Positions 1 to 12,700 of a stretch of 64,000 bases of DNA are shown one piece after another. The translations under genes and the position numbers were made by a program. Each line of letters opens with the position of its first letter. Within the stretch, counting starts at the first letter, position 1. The DNA is from Erpobdella octoculata (Eukaryota > Annelida > Clitellata > Hirudinida > Erpobdellidae), in NCBI GenBank assembly GCA_963978895.1, contig OZ022247.1, positions 21,361,658-21,425,657 of the forward strand. The letters are read 5' to 3'. Below the pieces are notes generated by a model that was not told where the DNA came from, did no database searches, and saw only the letters and a program-made list of their open reading frames with translations.

Positions 1-3000
1 TTCTGTTGTAGTAGATTCTGTTGTGGTAGTTGGTGTTGTAGTACTTTCTGTTGTTGTAGATTCAGTTGTGGTAGTTGGTGTTGTAGTACTTTCTGTTGTA
101 GTAGATTCAGTTGTGGTAGTTGGTGTTGTAGTACTTTCTGTTGTAGTAGATTCAGTTGTGGTAGTTGGTGTTGTAGTACTTTCTGTTGTAGTAGATTCAG
201 TTGTGGTAGTTGGTGTTGTAGTACTTTCTGTTGTAGTACTTTCTGTTGTAGTAGATTCAGTTGTGGTAGTTGGTGTTGTAGTACTTTCTGTTGTAGTAGA
301 TTCAGTTGTGGTAGTTGGTGTTGTAGTAGATTCAGTTGTGGTAGTTGGTGTTGTAGTACTTTCTGTTGTAGTAGATTTAGTTGTGGTAGTTGGTGTTGTA
401 GTACTTTCTGTTGTAGTAGATTCAGTTGTGGTAGTTGGTGTTGTAGTACTTTCTGTTGTAGTAGATTCAGTTGTGGTAGTTGGTGTTGTAGTACTTTCTG
501 TTGTAGTAGATTCAGTTGTGGTAGTTGGTGTTGTAGTACTTTCTGTTGTAGTAGATTCAGTTGTGGTAGTTGGTGTTGTAGTACTTTCTGTTGTAGTAGA
601 TTCAGTTGTGGTAGTTGGTGTTGTAGTACTTTCTGTTGTAGTAGATTCAGTTGTGGTAGTTGGTGTTGTAGTACTTTCTGTTGTAGTAGATTCAGTTGTG
701 GTAGTTGGTGTTGTAGTACTTTCTGTTGTAGTAGATTCAGTTGTGGTAGTTGGTGTTGTAGTACTTTCTGTTGTAGTAGATTCAGTTGTGGTAGTTGGTG
801 TTGTAGTACTTTCTGTTGTAGTAGATTCAGTTGTGGTAGTTGGTGTTGTAGTACTTTCTGTTGTAGTAGATTCAGTTGTGGTAGTTGGTGTTGTAGTAGA
901 TTCAGTTGTGGTAGTTGGTGTTGTAGTACTTTCTGTTGTAGTAGATTCAGTTGTGGTAGTTGGTGTTGTAGTACTTTCTGTTGTAGTAAATTCAGTTGTG
1001 GTACTTTCTGTTGTAGTAGATTCAGTTGTGGTAGTTGGTGTTGTAGTACTTTCTGTTGTAGTAGATTCAGTTGTGGTAGTTGGTGTTGTAGTACTTTCTG
1101 TTGTAGTAAATTCAGTTGTGGTAGTTGGTGTTGTAGTACTTTCTGTTGTAGTAGATTCAGTTGTGGTAGTTGGTGTTGTAGTACTTTCTGTTGTAGTAGA
1201 TTCAGTTGTGGTAGTTGGTGTTGTAGTACTTTCTGTTGTAGTAGATTCAGTTGTGGTAGTTGGTGTTGTAGTACTTTCTGTTGTAGTAGATTCAGTTGTG
1301 GTAGTTGGTGTTGTAGTACTTTCTGTTGTAGTAGATTCAGTTGTGGTAGTTGGTGTTGTAGTACTTTCTGTTGTAGTAGATTCAGTTGTGGTAGTTGGTG
1401 TTGTAGTACTTTCTGTTGTAGTAGATTCAGTTGTGGTAGTTGGTGTTGTAGTACTTTCTGTTGTAGTAGATTCAGTTGTGGTAGTTGGTGTTGTAGTACT
1501 TTCTGTTGTAGTAGATTCAGTTGTGGTAGTTGGTGTTGTAGTACTTTCTGTTGTAGTAGATTCAGTTGTGGTAGTTGGTGTTGTAGTACTTTCTGTTGTT
1601 GTAGATTCAGTTGTGGTAGTTGGTGTTGTTGTCGATTCGGTTGTAGTTGATTCAGTTGTTGTAGTTGGTGTTGTAGTACTTTCTGTTGTAGTAGATTCAG
1701 TTGTGGTAGTTGGTGTTGTAGTACTTTCTGTTGTAGTAGATTCAGTTGTGGTAGTTGGTGTTGTAGTACTTTCTGTTGTAGTAGATTCAGTTGTGGTAGT
1801 TGGTGTTGTAGTACTTTCTGTTGTAGTAGATTCAGTTGTGGTAGTTGGTGTTGTAGTACTTTCTGTTTGTAGTAGATTCAGTTGTGGTAGTTGGTGTTGT
1901 AGTACTTTCTGTTGTAGTAGATTCAGTTGTGGTAGTTGGTGTTGTAGTACTTTCTGTTGTAGTAGATTCAGTTGTGGTAGTTGGTGTTGTAGTACTTTCT
2001 GTTGTAGTACTTTCTGTTGTAGTAGATTCAGTTGTGGTAGTTGGTGTTGTAGTACTTTCTGTTGTAGTAGATTCAGTTGTTGTAGTTGGTGTTGTAGTAC
2101 TTTCTGTTGTAGTAGATTCAGTTGTGGTAGTTGGTGTTGTTGTCGATTCGGTTGTAGTTGATTCAGTTGTTGTAGTTGGTGTTGTAGTACTTTCTGTTGT
2201 AGTAGATTCAGTTGTGGTAGTTGGTGTTGTAGTACTTTCTGTTGTAGTAGATTCAGTTGTGGTAGTTGGTGTTGTAGTACTTTCTGTTGTAGTAGATTCA
2301 GTTGTGGTAGTTGGTGTTGTAGTACTTTCTGTTGTAGTAGATTCAGTGTGGGTAGTTGGTGTTGTAGTACTTTCTGTTGTAGTAGATTCAGTTGTGGTAG
2401 TTGGTGTTGTAGTACTTTCTGTTGTAGTAGATTCAGTTGTGGTAGTTGGTGTTGTAGTACTTTCTGTTGTAGTAGATTCAGTTGTGGTAGTTGGTGTTGT
2501 AGTACTTTCTGTTGTAGTAGATTCAGTTGTGGTAGTTGGTGTTGTAGTACTTTCTGTTGTAGTTGATTCAGTGGTTGTAGTTGGTGTTGTAGTAGATTCA
2601 GTTGTGGTAGTTGGTTGTTGTTGTCGATTCGGTTGTAGTTGATTCAGTGGTTGTAGTACTTTCTGTTGTAGTAGATTCAGTTGTGGTAGTTGGTGTTATA
2701 GTACTTTCTGTTGTAGTAGATTCAGTTGTGGTAGTTGGTGTTGTAGTACTTTCTGTTGTAGTAGATTCAGTTGTGGTAGTTGGTGTTGTAGTACTTTCTG
2801 TTGTAGTAGATTCTGTTGTGGTAGTTGGTGTTGTAGTACTTTCTGTTGTTGTAGATTCAGTTGTGGTAGTTGGTGTTGTAGTACTTTCTGTTGTAGTAGA
2901 TTCAGTTGTGGTAGTTGGTGTTGTAGTACTTTCTGTTGTAGTAGATTCAGTTGTGGTAGTTGGTGTTGTAGTACTTTCTGTTGTAGTAGATTCAGTTGTG

Positions 3001-6000
3001 GTAGTTGGTGTTGTAGTACTTTCTGTTGTAGTAGATTCAGTTGTGGTAGTTGGTGTTGTAGTACTTTCTGTTGTAGTAGATTCAGTTGTGGTAGTTGGTG
3101 TTGTAGTACTTTCTGTTGTAGTAGATTCAGTTGTGGTAGTTGGTGTTGTAGTAGATTCAGTTGTGGTAGTTGGTGCTGTAGTACTTTCTGTTGTAGTAGA
3201 TTCAGTTGTGGTAGTTGGTGTTGTAGTACTTTCTGTTGTAGTAGATTCAGTTGTGGTAGTTGGTGTTGTAGTACTTTCTGTTGTAGTAGATTCAGCTGTG
3301 GTAGTTGGTGTTGTAGTACTTTCTGTTGTAGTAGATTCAGTTGTGGCAGTTGGTGTTGTAGTACTTTCTGTTGTAGTAGATTCAGTTGTGGTAGTTGGTG
3401 TTGTAGTACTTTTGTTGTAGTAGATTCAGTTGTGGTAGTTGGTGTTGTTGTCGATTCGGTTGTAGTTGATTCAGTTGTTGTAGTTGGTGTTGTAGTACTT
3501 TCTGTTGTAGTAGATTCAGTTGTGGTAGTTGGTGTTGTAGTACTTTCTGTTGTAGTAGATTCAGTTGTGGTAGTTGGTGTTGTAGTACTTTCTGTTGTAG
3601 TAGATTCAGTTGTGGTAGTTGGTGTTGTAGTACTTTCTGTTGTAGTAGATTCAGTTGTGGTAGTTGGTGTTGTAGTACTTTCTGTTGTAGTAGATTCAGT
3701 TGTGGTAGTTGGTGTTGTAGTACTTTCTGTTGTAGTAGATTCAGTTGTGGTAGTTGGTGTTGTAGTACTTTCTGTTGTAGTAGATTCAGTTGTGGTAGTT
3801 GGTGTTGTAGTACTTTCTGTTGTAGTAGATTCAGTTGTGGTAGTTGGTGTTGTAGTACTTTCTGTTGTAGTAGATTCAGTTGTGGTAGTTGGTGTTGTAG
3901 TACTTTCTGTTGTAGTAGATTCAGTTGTGGTAGTTGGTGTTGTAGTACTTTCTGTTGTAGTAGATTCAGTTGTGGTAGTTGGTGTTGTAGTACTTTCTGT
4001 TGTAGTAGATTCAGTTGTGGTAGTTGGTGTTGTAGTACTTTCTGTTGTAGTAGATTCAGTTGTGGTAGTTGGTGTTGTAGTACTTTCTGTTGTAGTAGAT
4101 TCAGTTGTGGTAGTTGGTGTTGTAGTACTTTCTGTTGTAGTAGATTCAGTTGTGGTAGTTGGTGTTGTAGTACTTTCTGTTGTAGTAGATTCAGTTGTGG
4201 TAGTTGGTGTTGTAGTACTTTCTGTTGTAGTAGATTCAGTTGTGGTAGTTGGTGTTGTAGTACTTTCTGTTGTAGTAGATTCAGTTGTGGTAGTTGGTGT
4301 TGTAGTACTTTCTGTTGTAGTAGATTCAGTTGTGGTAGTTGGTGTTGTAGTACTTTCTGTTGTAGTAGATTCAGTTGTGGTAGTTGGTGTTGTAGTACTT
4401 TCTGTTGTAGTTGATTCAGTGGTTGTAGTTGGTGTTGTAGTAGATTCAGTTGTGGTAGTTGGTGTTGTTGTCGATTCGGTTGTAGTTGATTCAGTGGTTG
4501 TAGTACTTTCTGTTGTAGTAGATTCAGTTGTGGTAGTTGGTGTTGTAGTACTTTCTGTTGTAGTAGATTCAGTTTGTGGTAGTTGGTGTTGTAGTACTTT
4601 CTGTTGTAGTAGATTCAGTTGTGGTAGTTGGTGTTGTAGTACTTTCTGTTGTAGTAGATTCTGTTGTGGTAGTTGGTGTTGTAGTACTTTCTGTTGTTGT
4701 AGATTCAGTTGTGGTAGTTGGTGTTGTAGTACTTTCTGTTGTAGTAGATTCAGTTGTGGTAGTTGGTGTTGTTGTAGTACTTTCTGTTGTAGTAGATTCA
4801 GTTGTGGTAGTTGGTGTTGTAGTACTTTCTGTTGTAGTAGATTCAGTTGTGGTAGTTGGTGTTGTAGTACTTTCTGTTGTAGTAGATTCAGTTGTGGTAG
4901 TTGGTGTTGTAGTACTTTCTGTTGTAGTAGATTCAGTTGTGGTAGTTGGTGTTGTAGTACTTTCTGTTGTAGTAGATTCAGTTGTGGTAGTTGGTGTTGT
5001 AGTAGATTTAGTTGTGGTAGTTGGTGTTGTAGTACTTTCTGTTGTAGTAGATTCAGTTGTGGTAGTTGGTGTTGTCAGTACTTTCTGTTGTAGTAGATTC
5101 AGTTGTGGTAGTTGGTGTTGTAGTACTTTCTGTTGTAGTAGATTCAGTTGTGGTAGTTGGTGTTGTAGTACTTTCTGTTGTAGTAGATTCAGTTGTGGCA
5201 GTTGGTGTTGTAGTACTTTCTGTTGTAGTAGATTCAGTTGTGGTAGTTGGTGTTGTAGTACTTTCTGTTGTAGTAGATTCAGTTGTGGTAGTTGGTGTTG
5301 TTGTCGATTCGGTTGTAGTTGATTCAGTTGTTGTAGTTGGTGTTGTAGTACTTTCTGTTGTAGTAGATTCAGTTGTGGTAGTTGGTGTTGTAGTACTTTC
5401 TGTTGTAGTAGATTCAGTTGTGGTAGTTGGTGTTGTAGTACTTTCTGTTGTAGTAGATTCAGTTGTGGTAGTTGGTGTTGTAGTACTTTCTGTTGTAGTA
5501 GATTNNNNNNNNNNNNNNNNNNNNNNNNNNNNNNNNNNNNNNNNNNNNNNNNNNNNNNNNNNNNNNNNNNNNNNNNNNNNNNNNNNNNNNNNNNNNNNNN
5601 NNNNNNNNNNNNNNNNNNNNNNNNNNNNNNNNNNNNNNNNNNNNNNNNNNNNNNNNNNNNNNNNNNNNNNNNNNNNNNNNNNNNNNNNNNNNNNNNNNNN
5701 NNNNTGTTGTCGATTCGGTTGTAGTTGATTCAGTGGTTGTAGTTGGTGTTGTAGTACTTTCTGTTGTAGTAGATTCAGTTGTGGTAGTTGGTGTTGTAGT
5801 ACTTTCTGTTGTAGTAGATTCAGTTGTGGTAGTTGGTGTTGTAGTACTTTCTGTTGTAGTAGATTCAGTTGTGGTAGTTGGTGTTGTAGTAGATTCAGTT
5901 GTGGTAGTTGGTGTTGTTGTCGATTCGGTTGTAGTTGATTCAGTGGTTGTAGTTGGTGTTGTAGTACTTTCTGTTGTAGTAGAATCAGTTGTGGTAGTTG

Positions 6001-6723
6001 GTGTTGTAGTACTTTCTGTTGTAGTAGATTCAGTTGTGGTAGTTGGTGTTGTAGTACTTTCTGTTGTAGTAGATTCAGTTGTGGTAGTTGGTGTTGTAGT
6101 ACTTTCTGTTGTAGTAGATTCAGTTGTGGTTGTTGGTGTTGTAGTACTTTCTGTTGTAGTAGATTCAGTTGTGGTAGTTGGTGTTGTAGTACTTTCTGTT
6201 GTAGTAGATTCAGTTGTGGTAGTTGGTGTTGTAGTACTTTCTGTTGTAGTAGATTCAGTTGTGGTAGTTGGTGTTGTAGTACTTTCTGTTGTAGTAGATT
6301 CAGTTGTGGTAGTTGGTGTTGTAGTAGATTCAGTTGTGGTAGTTGGTGTTGTTGTCGATTCGGTTGTAGTTGATTCAGTGGTTGTAGTTGGTGTTGTAGT
6401 ACTTTCTGTTGTAGTAGATTCAGTTGTGGTAGTTGGTGTTGTAGTACTTTCTGTTGTAGTAGATTCAGTTGTGGTAGTTGGTGTTGTAGTACTTTCTGTT
6501 GTAGTAGATTCAGTTGTTGTAGTTGGTGTTGTAGTACTTTCTGTTGTAGTAGATTCAGTTGTGGTAGTTGGTGTTGTAGTACTTTCTGTTGTAGTAGATT
6601 CAGTTGTGGTAGTTGGTGTTGTAGTACTTTCTGTTGTAGTAGATTCAGTTGTGGTAGTTGGTGTTGTAGTAGATTCAGTTGTGGTAGTTGGTGTTGTTGT
6701 CGATTCGGTTGTAGTTGATTCAG
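1..6723 (-). pseudogene. Distal part of the mucin array with frameshifts (assembly error or decay)
   Basis: Same 45-bp unit as the intact array, but with scattered 1-bp insertions or deletions (about 1866 +T, 2612 +1, 3411 -1, 4574 +1, 5076 +1, 6724 -1). Translation on the minus strand therefore alternates between the Thr/Ser/Pro/Glu frame, a Gln/Leu/Pro frame without stops, and a Tyr/Asn/His frame with one stop per unit. The stop frame is entered near 5053. The indels sit in T or G runs and close to the N gap, which favours consensus errors in a collapsed repeat, but real decay cannot be excluded from sequence alone. The 3' end of the gene lies beyond base 1. Confidence 0.6.
5505..5704. other. 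Assembly gap, 200 N
   Basis: Exactly 200 undetermined bases within the 45-bp array. The round number suggests a placeholder rather than a measured length, so the true copy number of the array is unknown. Confidence 0.98.
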
Positions 6724-9700
6724 TGTTGTAGTTGGTGTTGTAGTACTTTCTGTTGTAGTAGATTCAGTTGTGGTAGTTGGTGTTGTAGTACTTTCTGTTG
6801 TAGTAGATTCAGTTGTGGTAGTTGTTGTTGTAGTACTTTCTGTTGTAGTAGATTCAGTTGTTGTAGTTGGTGTTGTAGTACTTTCTGTTGTAGTAGATTC
6901 AGTTGTGGTAGTTGGTGTTGTAGTACTTTCTGTTGTTGTAGATTCAGTTGTGGTAGTTGGTGTTGTAGTACTTTCTGTTGTAGTAGATTCAGTTGTGGTA
7001 GTTGGTGTTGTAGTACTTTCTGTTGTAGTAGATTCAGTTGTGGTAGTTGGTGTTGTAGTACTTTCTGTTGTAGTAGATTCAGTTGTGGTAGTTGGTGTTG
7101 TAGTACTTTCTGTTGTAGTAGATTCAGTTGTGGTAGTTGGTGTTGTAGTACTTTCTGTTGTAGTAGATTCAGTTGTGGTAGTTGGTGTTGTAGTAGATTC
7201 AGTTGTGGTAGTTGGTGTTGTTGTCGATTCGGTTGTAGTTGATTCAGTGGTTGTAGTTGGTGTTGTAGTACTTTCTGTTGTAGTAGATTCAGTTGTGGTA
7301 GTTGGTGTTGTAGTACTTTCTGTTGTAGTAGATTCAGTTGTGGTAGTTGTTGTTGTAGTACTTTCTGTTGTAGTAGATTCAGTTGTGGTAGTTGGTGTTG
7401 TAGTACTTTCTGTTGTAGTAGATTCAGTTGTGGTAGTTGGTGTTGTAGTACTTTCTGTTGTAGTAGATTCAGTTGTTGTAGTTGGTGTTGTAGTACTTTC
7501 TGTTGTAGTAGATTCAGTTGTGGTAGTTGGTGTTGTTGTCGATTCGGTTGTAGTTGATTCAGTGGTTGTAGTTGGTGTTGTAGTACTTTCTGTTGTAGTA
7601 GATTCAGTTGTTGTAGTTGGTGTTGTAGTACTTTCTGTTGTAGTAGATTCAGTTGTGGTAGTTGGTGTTGTAGTACTTTCTGTTGTTGTAGATTCAGTTG
7701 TGGTAGTTGGTGTTGTAGTACTTTCTGTTGTAGTAGATTCAGTTGTGGTAGTTGGTGTTGTAGTACTTTCTGTTGTAGTAGATTCAGTTGTGGTAGTTGG
7801 TGTTGTAGTACTTTCTGTTGTAGTAGATTCAGTTGTGGTAGTTGGTGTTGTAGTACTTTCTGTTGTAGTAGATTCAGTTGTGGTAGTTGGTGTTGTTGTC
7901 GATTCGGTTGTAGTTGATTCAGTGGTTGTAGTTGGTGTTGTAGTACTTTCTGTTGTAGTAGATTCAGTTGTGGTAGTTGGTGTTGTAGTACTTTCTGTTG
8001 TAGTAGATTCAGTTGTGGTAGTTGGTGTTGTAGTACTTACTGTTGTAGTAGATTCAGTTGTGGTAGTTGGTGTTGTAGTACTTTCTGTTGTAGTAGATTC
8101 AGTTGTGGTAGTTGGTGTTGTAGTACTTTCTGTTGTAGTAGATTCAGTTGTGGTAGTTGGTGTTGTAGTACTTTCTGTTGTAGTAGATTCAGTTGTGGTA
8201 GTTGGTGTTGTAGTAGATTCAGTTGTGGTAGTTGGTGTTGTAGTACTTTCTGTTGTAGTAGATTCAGTTGTGGTTGTTGGTGTTGTAGTACTTTCTGTTG
8301 TAGTAGATTCAGTTGTGGTAGTTGGTGTTGTAGTACTTTCTGTTGTAGTAGATTCAGTTGTGGTAGTTGGTGTTGTAGTACTTTCTGTTGTAGTAGATTC
8401 AGTTGTGGTTGTTGGTGTTGTAGTACTTTCTGTTGTAGTAGATTCAGTTGTGGTAGTTGGTGTTGTAGTACTTTCTGTTGTAGTAGATTCAGTTGTGGTT
8501 GTTGGTGTTGTAGTACTTTCTGTTGTAGTAGATTCAGTTGTGGTAGTTGGTGTTGTAGTACTTTCTGTTGTAGTAGATTCAGTTGTGGTAGTTGGTGTTG
8601 TAGTACTTTCTGTTGTAGTAGATTCAGTTGTGGTAGTTGGTCTTGTAGTACTTTCTGTTGTAGTAGATTCAGTTGTGGTAGTTGGTGTTGTAGTACTTTC
8701 TGTTGTAGTAGATTCAGTTGTGGTAGTTGGTGTTGTAGTACTTTCTGTTGTAGTAGATTCAGTTGTGGTAGTTGGTGTTGTAGTACTTTCTGTTGTAGTA
8801 GATTCAGTTGTGGTAGTTGGTGTTGTAGTACTTTCTGTTGTAGTAGATTCAGTTGTGGTAGTTGGTGTTGTAGTACTTTCTGTTGTAGTAGATTCAGTTG
8901 TGGTAGTTGGTGTTGTAGTACTTTCTGTTGTAGTAGATTCAGTTGTGGTAGTTGGTGTTGTTGTCGATTCGGTTGTAGTTGATTCAGTGGTTGTAGTTGG
9001 TGTTGTAGTACTTTCTGTTGTAGTAGATTCAGTTGTGGTAGTTGGTGTTGTAGTACTTTCTGTTGTAGTAGATTCAGTTGTGGTAGTTGGTGTTGTAGTA
9101 CTTTCTGTTGTAGTAGATTCAGTTGTGGTAGTTGGTGTTGTAGTAGATTCAGTTGTGGTAGTTGGTGTTGTTGTCGATTCGGTTGTAGTTGATTCAGTGG
9201 TTGTAGTTGGTGTTGTAGTACTTTCTGTTGTAGTAGATTCAGTTGTGGTAGTTGGTGTTGTAGTACTTTCTGTTGTAGTAGATTCAGTTGTGGTAGTTGG
9301 TGTTGTAGTACTTTCTGTTGTAGTAGATTCAGTTGTGGTAGTTGGTGTTGTAGTACTTTCTGTTGTAGTAGATTCAGTTGTGGTTGTTGGTGTTGTAGTA
9401 CTTTCTGTTGTAGTAGATTCAGTTGTGGTAGTTGGTGTTGTAGTACTTTCTGTTGTAGTAGATTCAGTTGTGGTAGTTGGTGTTGTAGTACTTTCTGTTG
9501 TAGTAGATTCAGTTGTGGTAGTTGGTGTTGTTGTCGATTCGGTTGTAGTTGATTCAGTGGTTGTAGTTGGTGTTGTAGTACTTTCTGTTGTAGTAGATTC
9601 AGTTGTGGTAGTTGGTGTTGTAGTACTTTCTGTTGTAGTAGATTCAGTTGTGGTAGTTGGTGTTGTAGTACTTTCTGTTGTAGTAGATTCAGTTGTGGTA

Positions 9701-12700
9701 GTTGGTGTTGTAGTAGATTCAGTTGTGGTAGTTGGTGTTGTTGTCGATTCGGTTGTAGTTGATTCAGTGGTTGTAGTTGGTGTTGTAGTACTTTCTGTTG
9801 TAGTAGATTCAGTTGTGGTAGTTGGTGTTGTAGTACTTTCTGTTGTAGTAGATTCAGTTGTGGTTGTTGGTGTTGTAGTACTTTCTGTTGTAGTAGATTC
9901 AGTTGTGGTAGTTGGTGTTGTAGTACTTTCTGTTGTAGTAGATTCAGTTGTGGTAGTTGGTGTTGTAGTACTTTCTGTTGTAGTAGATTCAGTTGTGGTA
10001 GTTGGTGTTGTAGTACTTTCTGTTGTAGTAGATTCAGTTGTGGTAGTTGGTGTTGTAGTACTTTCTGTTGTAGTAGATTCAGTTGTGGTAGTTGGTGTTG
10101 TAGTACTTTCTGTTGTAGTAGATTCAGTTGTGGTAGTTGGTGTTGTAGTACTTTCTGTTGTAGTAGATTCAGTTGTGGTAGTTGGTGTTGTAGTACTTTC
10201 TGTTGTAGTAGATTCAGTTGTGGTAGTTGGTGTTGTAGTACTTTCTGTTGTAGTAGATTCAGTTGTGGTAGTTGGTGTTGTAGTACTTTCTGTTGTAGTA
10301 GATTCAGTTGTGGTTGTTGGTGTTGTAGTACTTTCTGTTGTAGTAGATTCAGTTGTGGTAGTTGGTGTTGTAGTACTTTCTGTTGTAGTAGATTCAGTTG
10401 TGGTTGTTGGTGTTGTAGTACTTTCTGTTGTAGTAGATTCAGTTGTGGTAGTTGGTGTTGTAGTACTTTCTGTTGTAGTAGATTCAGTTGTGGTAGTTGG
10501 TGTTGTAGTACTTTCTGTTGTAGTAGATTCAGTTGTGGTAGTTGGTCTTGTAGTACTTTCTGTTGTAGTAGATTCAGTTGTGGTAGTTGGTGTTGTAGTA
10601 CTTTCTGTTGTAGTAGATTCAGTTGTGGTAGTTGGTGTTGTAGTACTTTCTGTTGTAGTAGATTCAGTTGTGGTAGTTGGTGTTGTAGTACTTTCTGTTG
10701 TAGTAGATTCAGTTGTGGTAGTTGGTGTTGTAGTACTTTCTGTTGTAGTAGATTCAGTTGTGGTAGTTGGTGTTGTAGTACTTTCTGTTGTAGTAGATTC
10801 AGTTGTGGTAGTTGGTGTTGTAGTACTTTCTGTTGTAGTAGATTCAGTTGTGGTAGTTGGTGTTGTAGTACTTTCTGTTGTAGTAGATTCAGTTGTGGTA
10901 GTTGGTGTTGTAGTACTTTCTGTTGTAGTAGATTCAGTTGTGGTAGTTGGTGTTGTAGTACTTTCTGTTGTAGTAGATTCAGTTGTGGTAGTTGGTGTTG
11001 TAGTACTTTCTGTTGTAGTAGATTCAGTTGTGGTTGTTGGTGTTGTAGTACTTTCTGTTGTAGTAGATTCAGTTGTGGTAGTTGGTGTTGTAGTACTTTC
11101 TGTTGTAGTAGATTCAGTTGTGGTTGTTGGTGTTGTAGTACTTTCTGTTGTAGTAGATTCAGTTGTGGTAGTTGGTGTTGTAGTACTTTCTGTTGTAGTA
11201 GATTCAGTTGTGGTAGTTGGTGTTGTAGTACTTTCTGTTGTAGTAGATTCAGTTGTGGTAGTTGGTCTTGTAGTACTTTCTGTTGTAGTAGATTCAGTTG
11301 TGGTAGTTGGTGTTGTAGTACTTTCTGTTGTAGTAGATTCAGTTGTGGTAGTTGGTGTTGTAGTACTTTCTGTTGTAGTAGATTCAGTTGTGGTAGTTGG
11401 TGTTGTAGTACTTTCTGTTGTAGTAGATTCAGTTGTGGTAGTTGGTGTTGTAGTACTTTCTGTTGTAGTAGATTCAGTTGTGGTAGTTGGTGTTGTAGTA
11501 CTTTCTGTTGTAGTAGATTCAGTTGTGGTAGTTGGTGTTGTAGTACTTTCTGTTGTAGTAGATTCAGTTGTGGTAGTTGGTGTTGTAGTACTTTCTGTTG
11601 TAGTAGATTCAGTTGTGGTAGTTGGTGTTGTTGTCGATTCGGTTGTAGTTGATTCAGTGGTTGTAGTTGGTGTTGTAGTACTTTCTGTTGTAGTAGATTC
11701 AGTTGTGGTAGTTGGTGTTGTAGTACTTTCTGTTGTAGTAGATTCAGTTGTGGTTGTTGGTGTTGTAGTACTTTCTGTTGTAGTAGATTCAGTTGTGGTA
11801 GTTGGTGTTGTAGTACTTTCTGTTGTAGTAGATTCAGTTGTGGTAGTTGGTGTTGTAGTACTTTCTGTTGTAGTAGATTCAGTTGTGGTAGTTGGTGTTG
11901 TAGTACTTTCTGTTGTAGTAGATTCAGTTGTGGTAGTTGGTGTTGTAGTACTTTCTGTTGTAGTAGATTCAGTTGTGGTAGTTGGTGTTGTAGTACTTTC
12001 TGTTGTAGTAGATTCAGTTGTGGTAGTTGGTGTTGTAGTACTTTCTGTTGTAGTAGATTCAGTTGTGGTAGTTGGTGTTGTAGTACTTTCTGTTGTAGTA
12101 GATTCAGTTGTGGTAGTTGGTGTTGTAGTACTTTCTGTTGTAGTAGATTCAGTTGTGGTAGTTGGTGTTGTAGTACTTTCTGTTGTAGTAGATTCAGTTG
12201 TGGTTGTTGGTGTTGTAGTACTTTCTGTTGTAGTAGATTCAGTTGTGGTAGTTGGTGTTGTAGTACTTTCTGTTGTAGTAGATTCAGTTGTGGTTGTTGG
12301 TGTTGTAGTACTTTCTGTTGTAGTAGATTCAGTTGTGGTAGTTGGTGTTGTAGTACTTTCTGTTGTAGTAGATTCAGTTGTGGTAGTTGGTGTTGTAGTA
12401 CTTTCTGTTGTAGTAGATTCAGTTGTGGTAGTTGGTCTTGTAGTACTTTCTGTTGTAGTAGATTCAGTTGTGGTAGTTGGTGTTGTAGTACTTTCTGTTG
12501 TAGTAGATTCAGTTGTGGTAGTTGGTGTTGTAGTACTTTCTGTTGTAGTAGATTCAGTTGTGGTAGTTGGTGTTGTAGTACTTTCTGTTGTAGTAGATTC
12601 AGTTGTGGTAGTTGGTGTTGTAGTACTTTCTGTTGTAGTAGATTCAGTTGTGGTAGTTGGTGTTGTAGTACTTTCTGTTGTAGTAGATTCAGTTGTGGTA

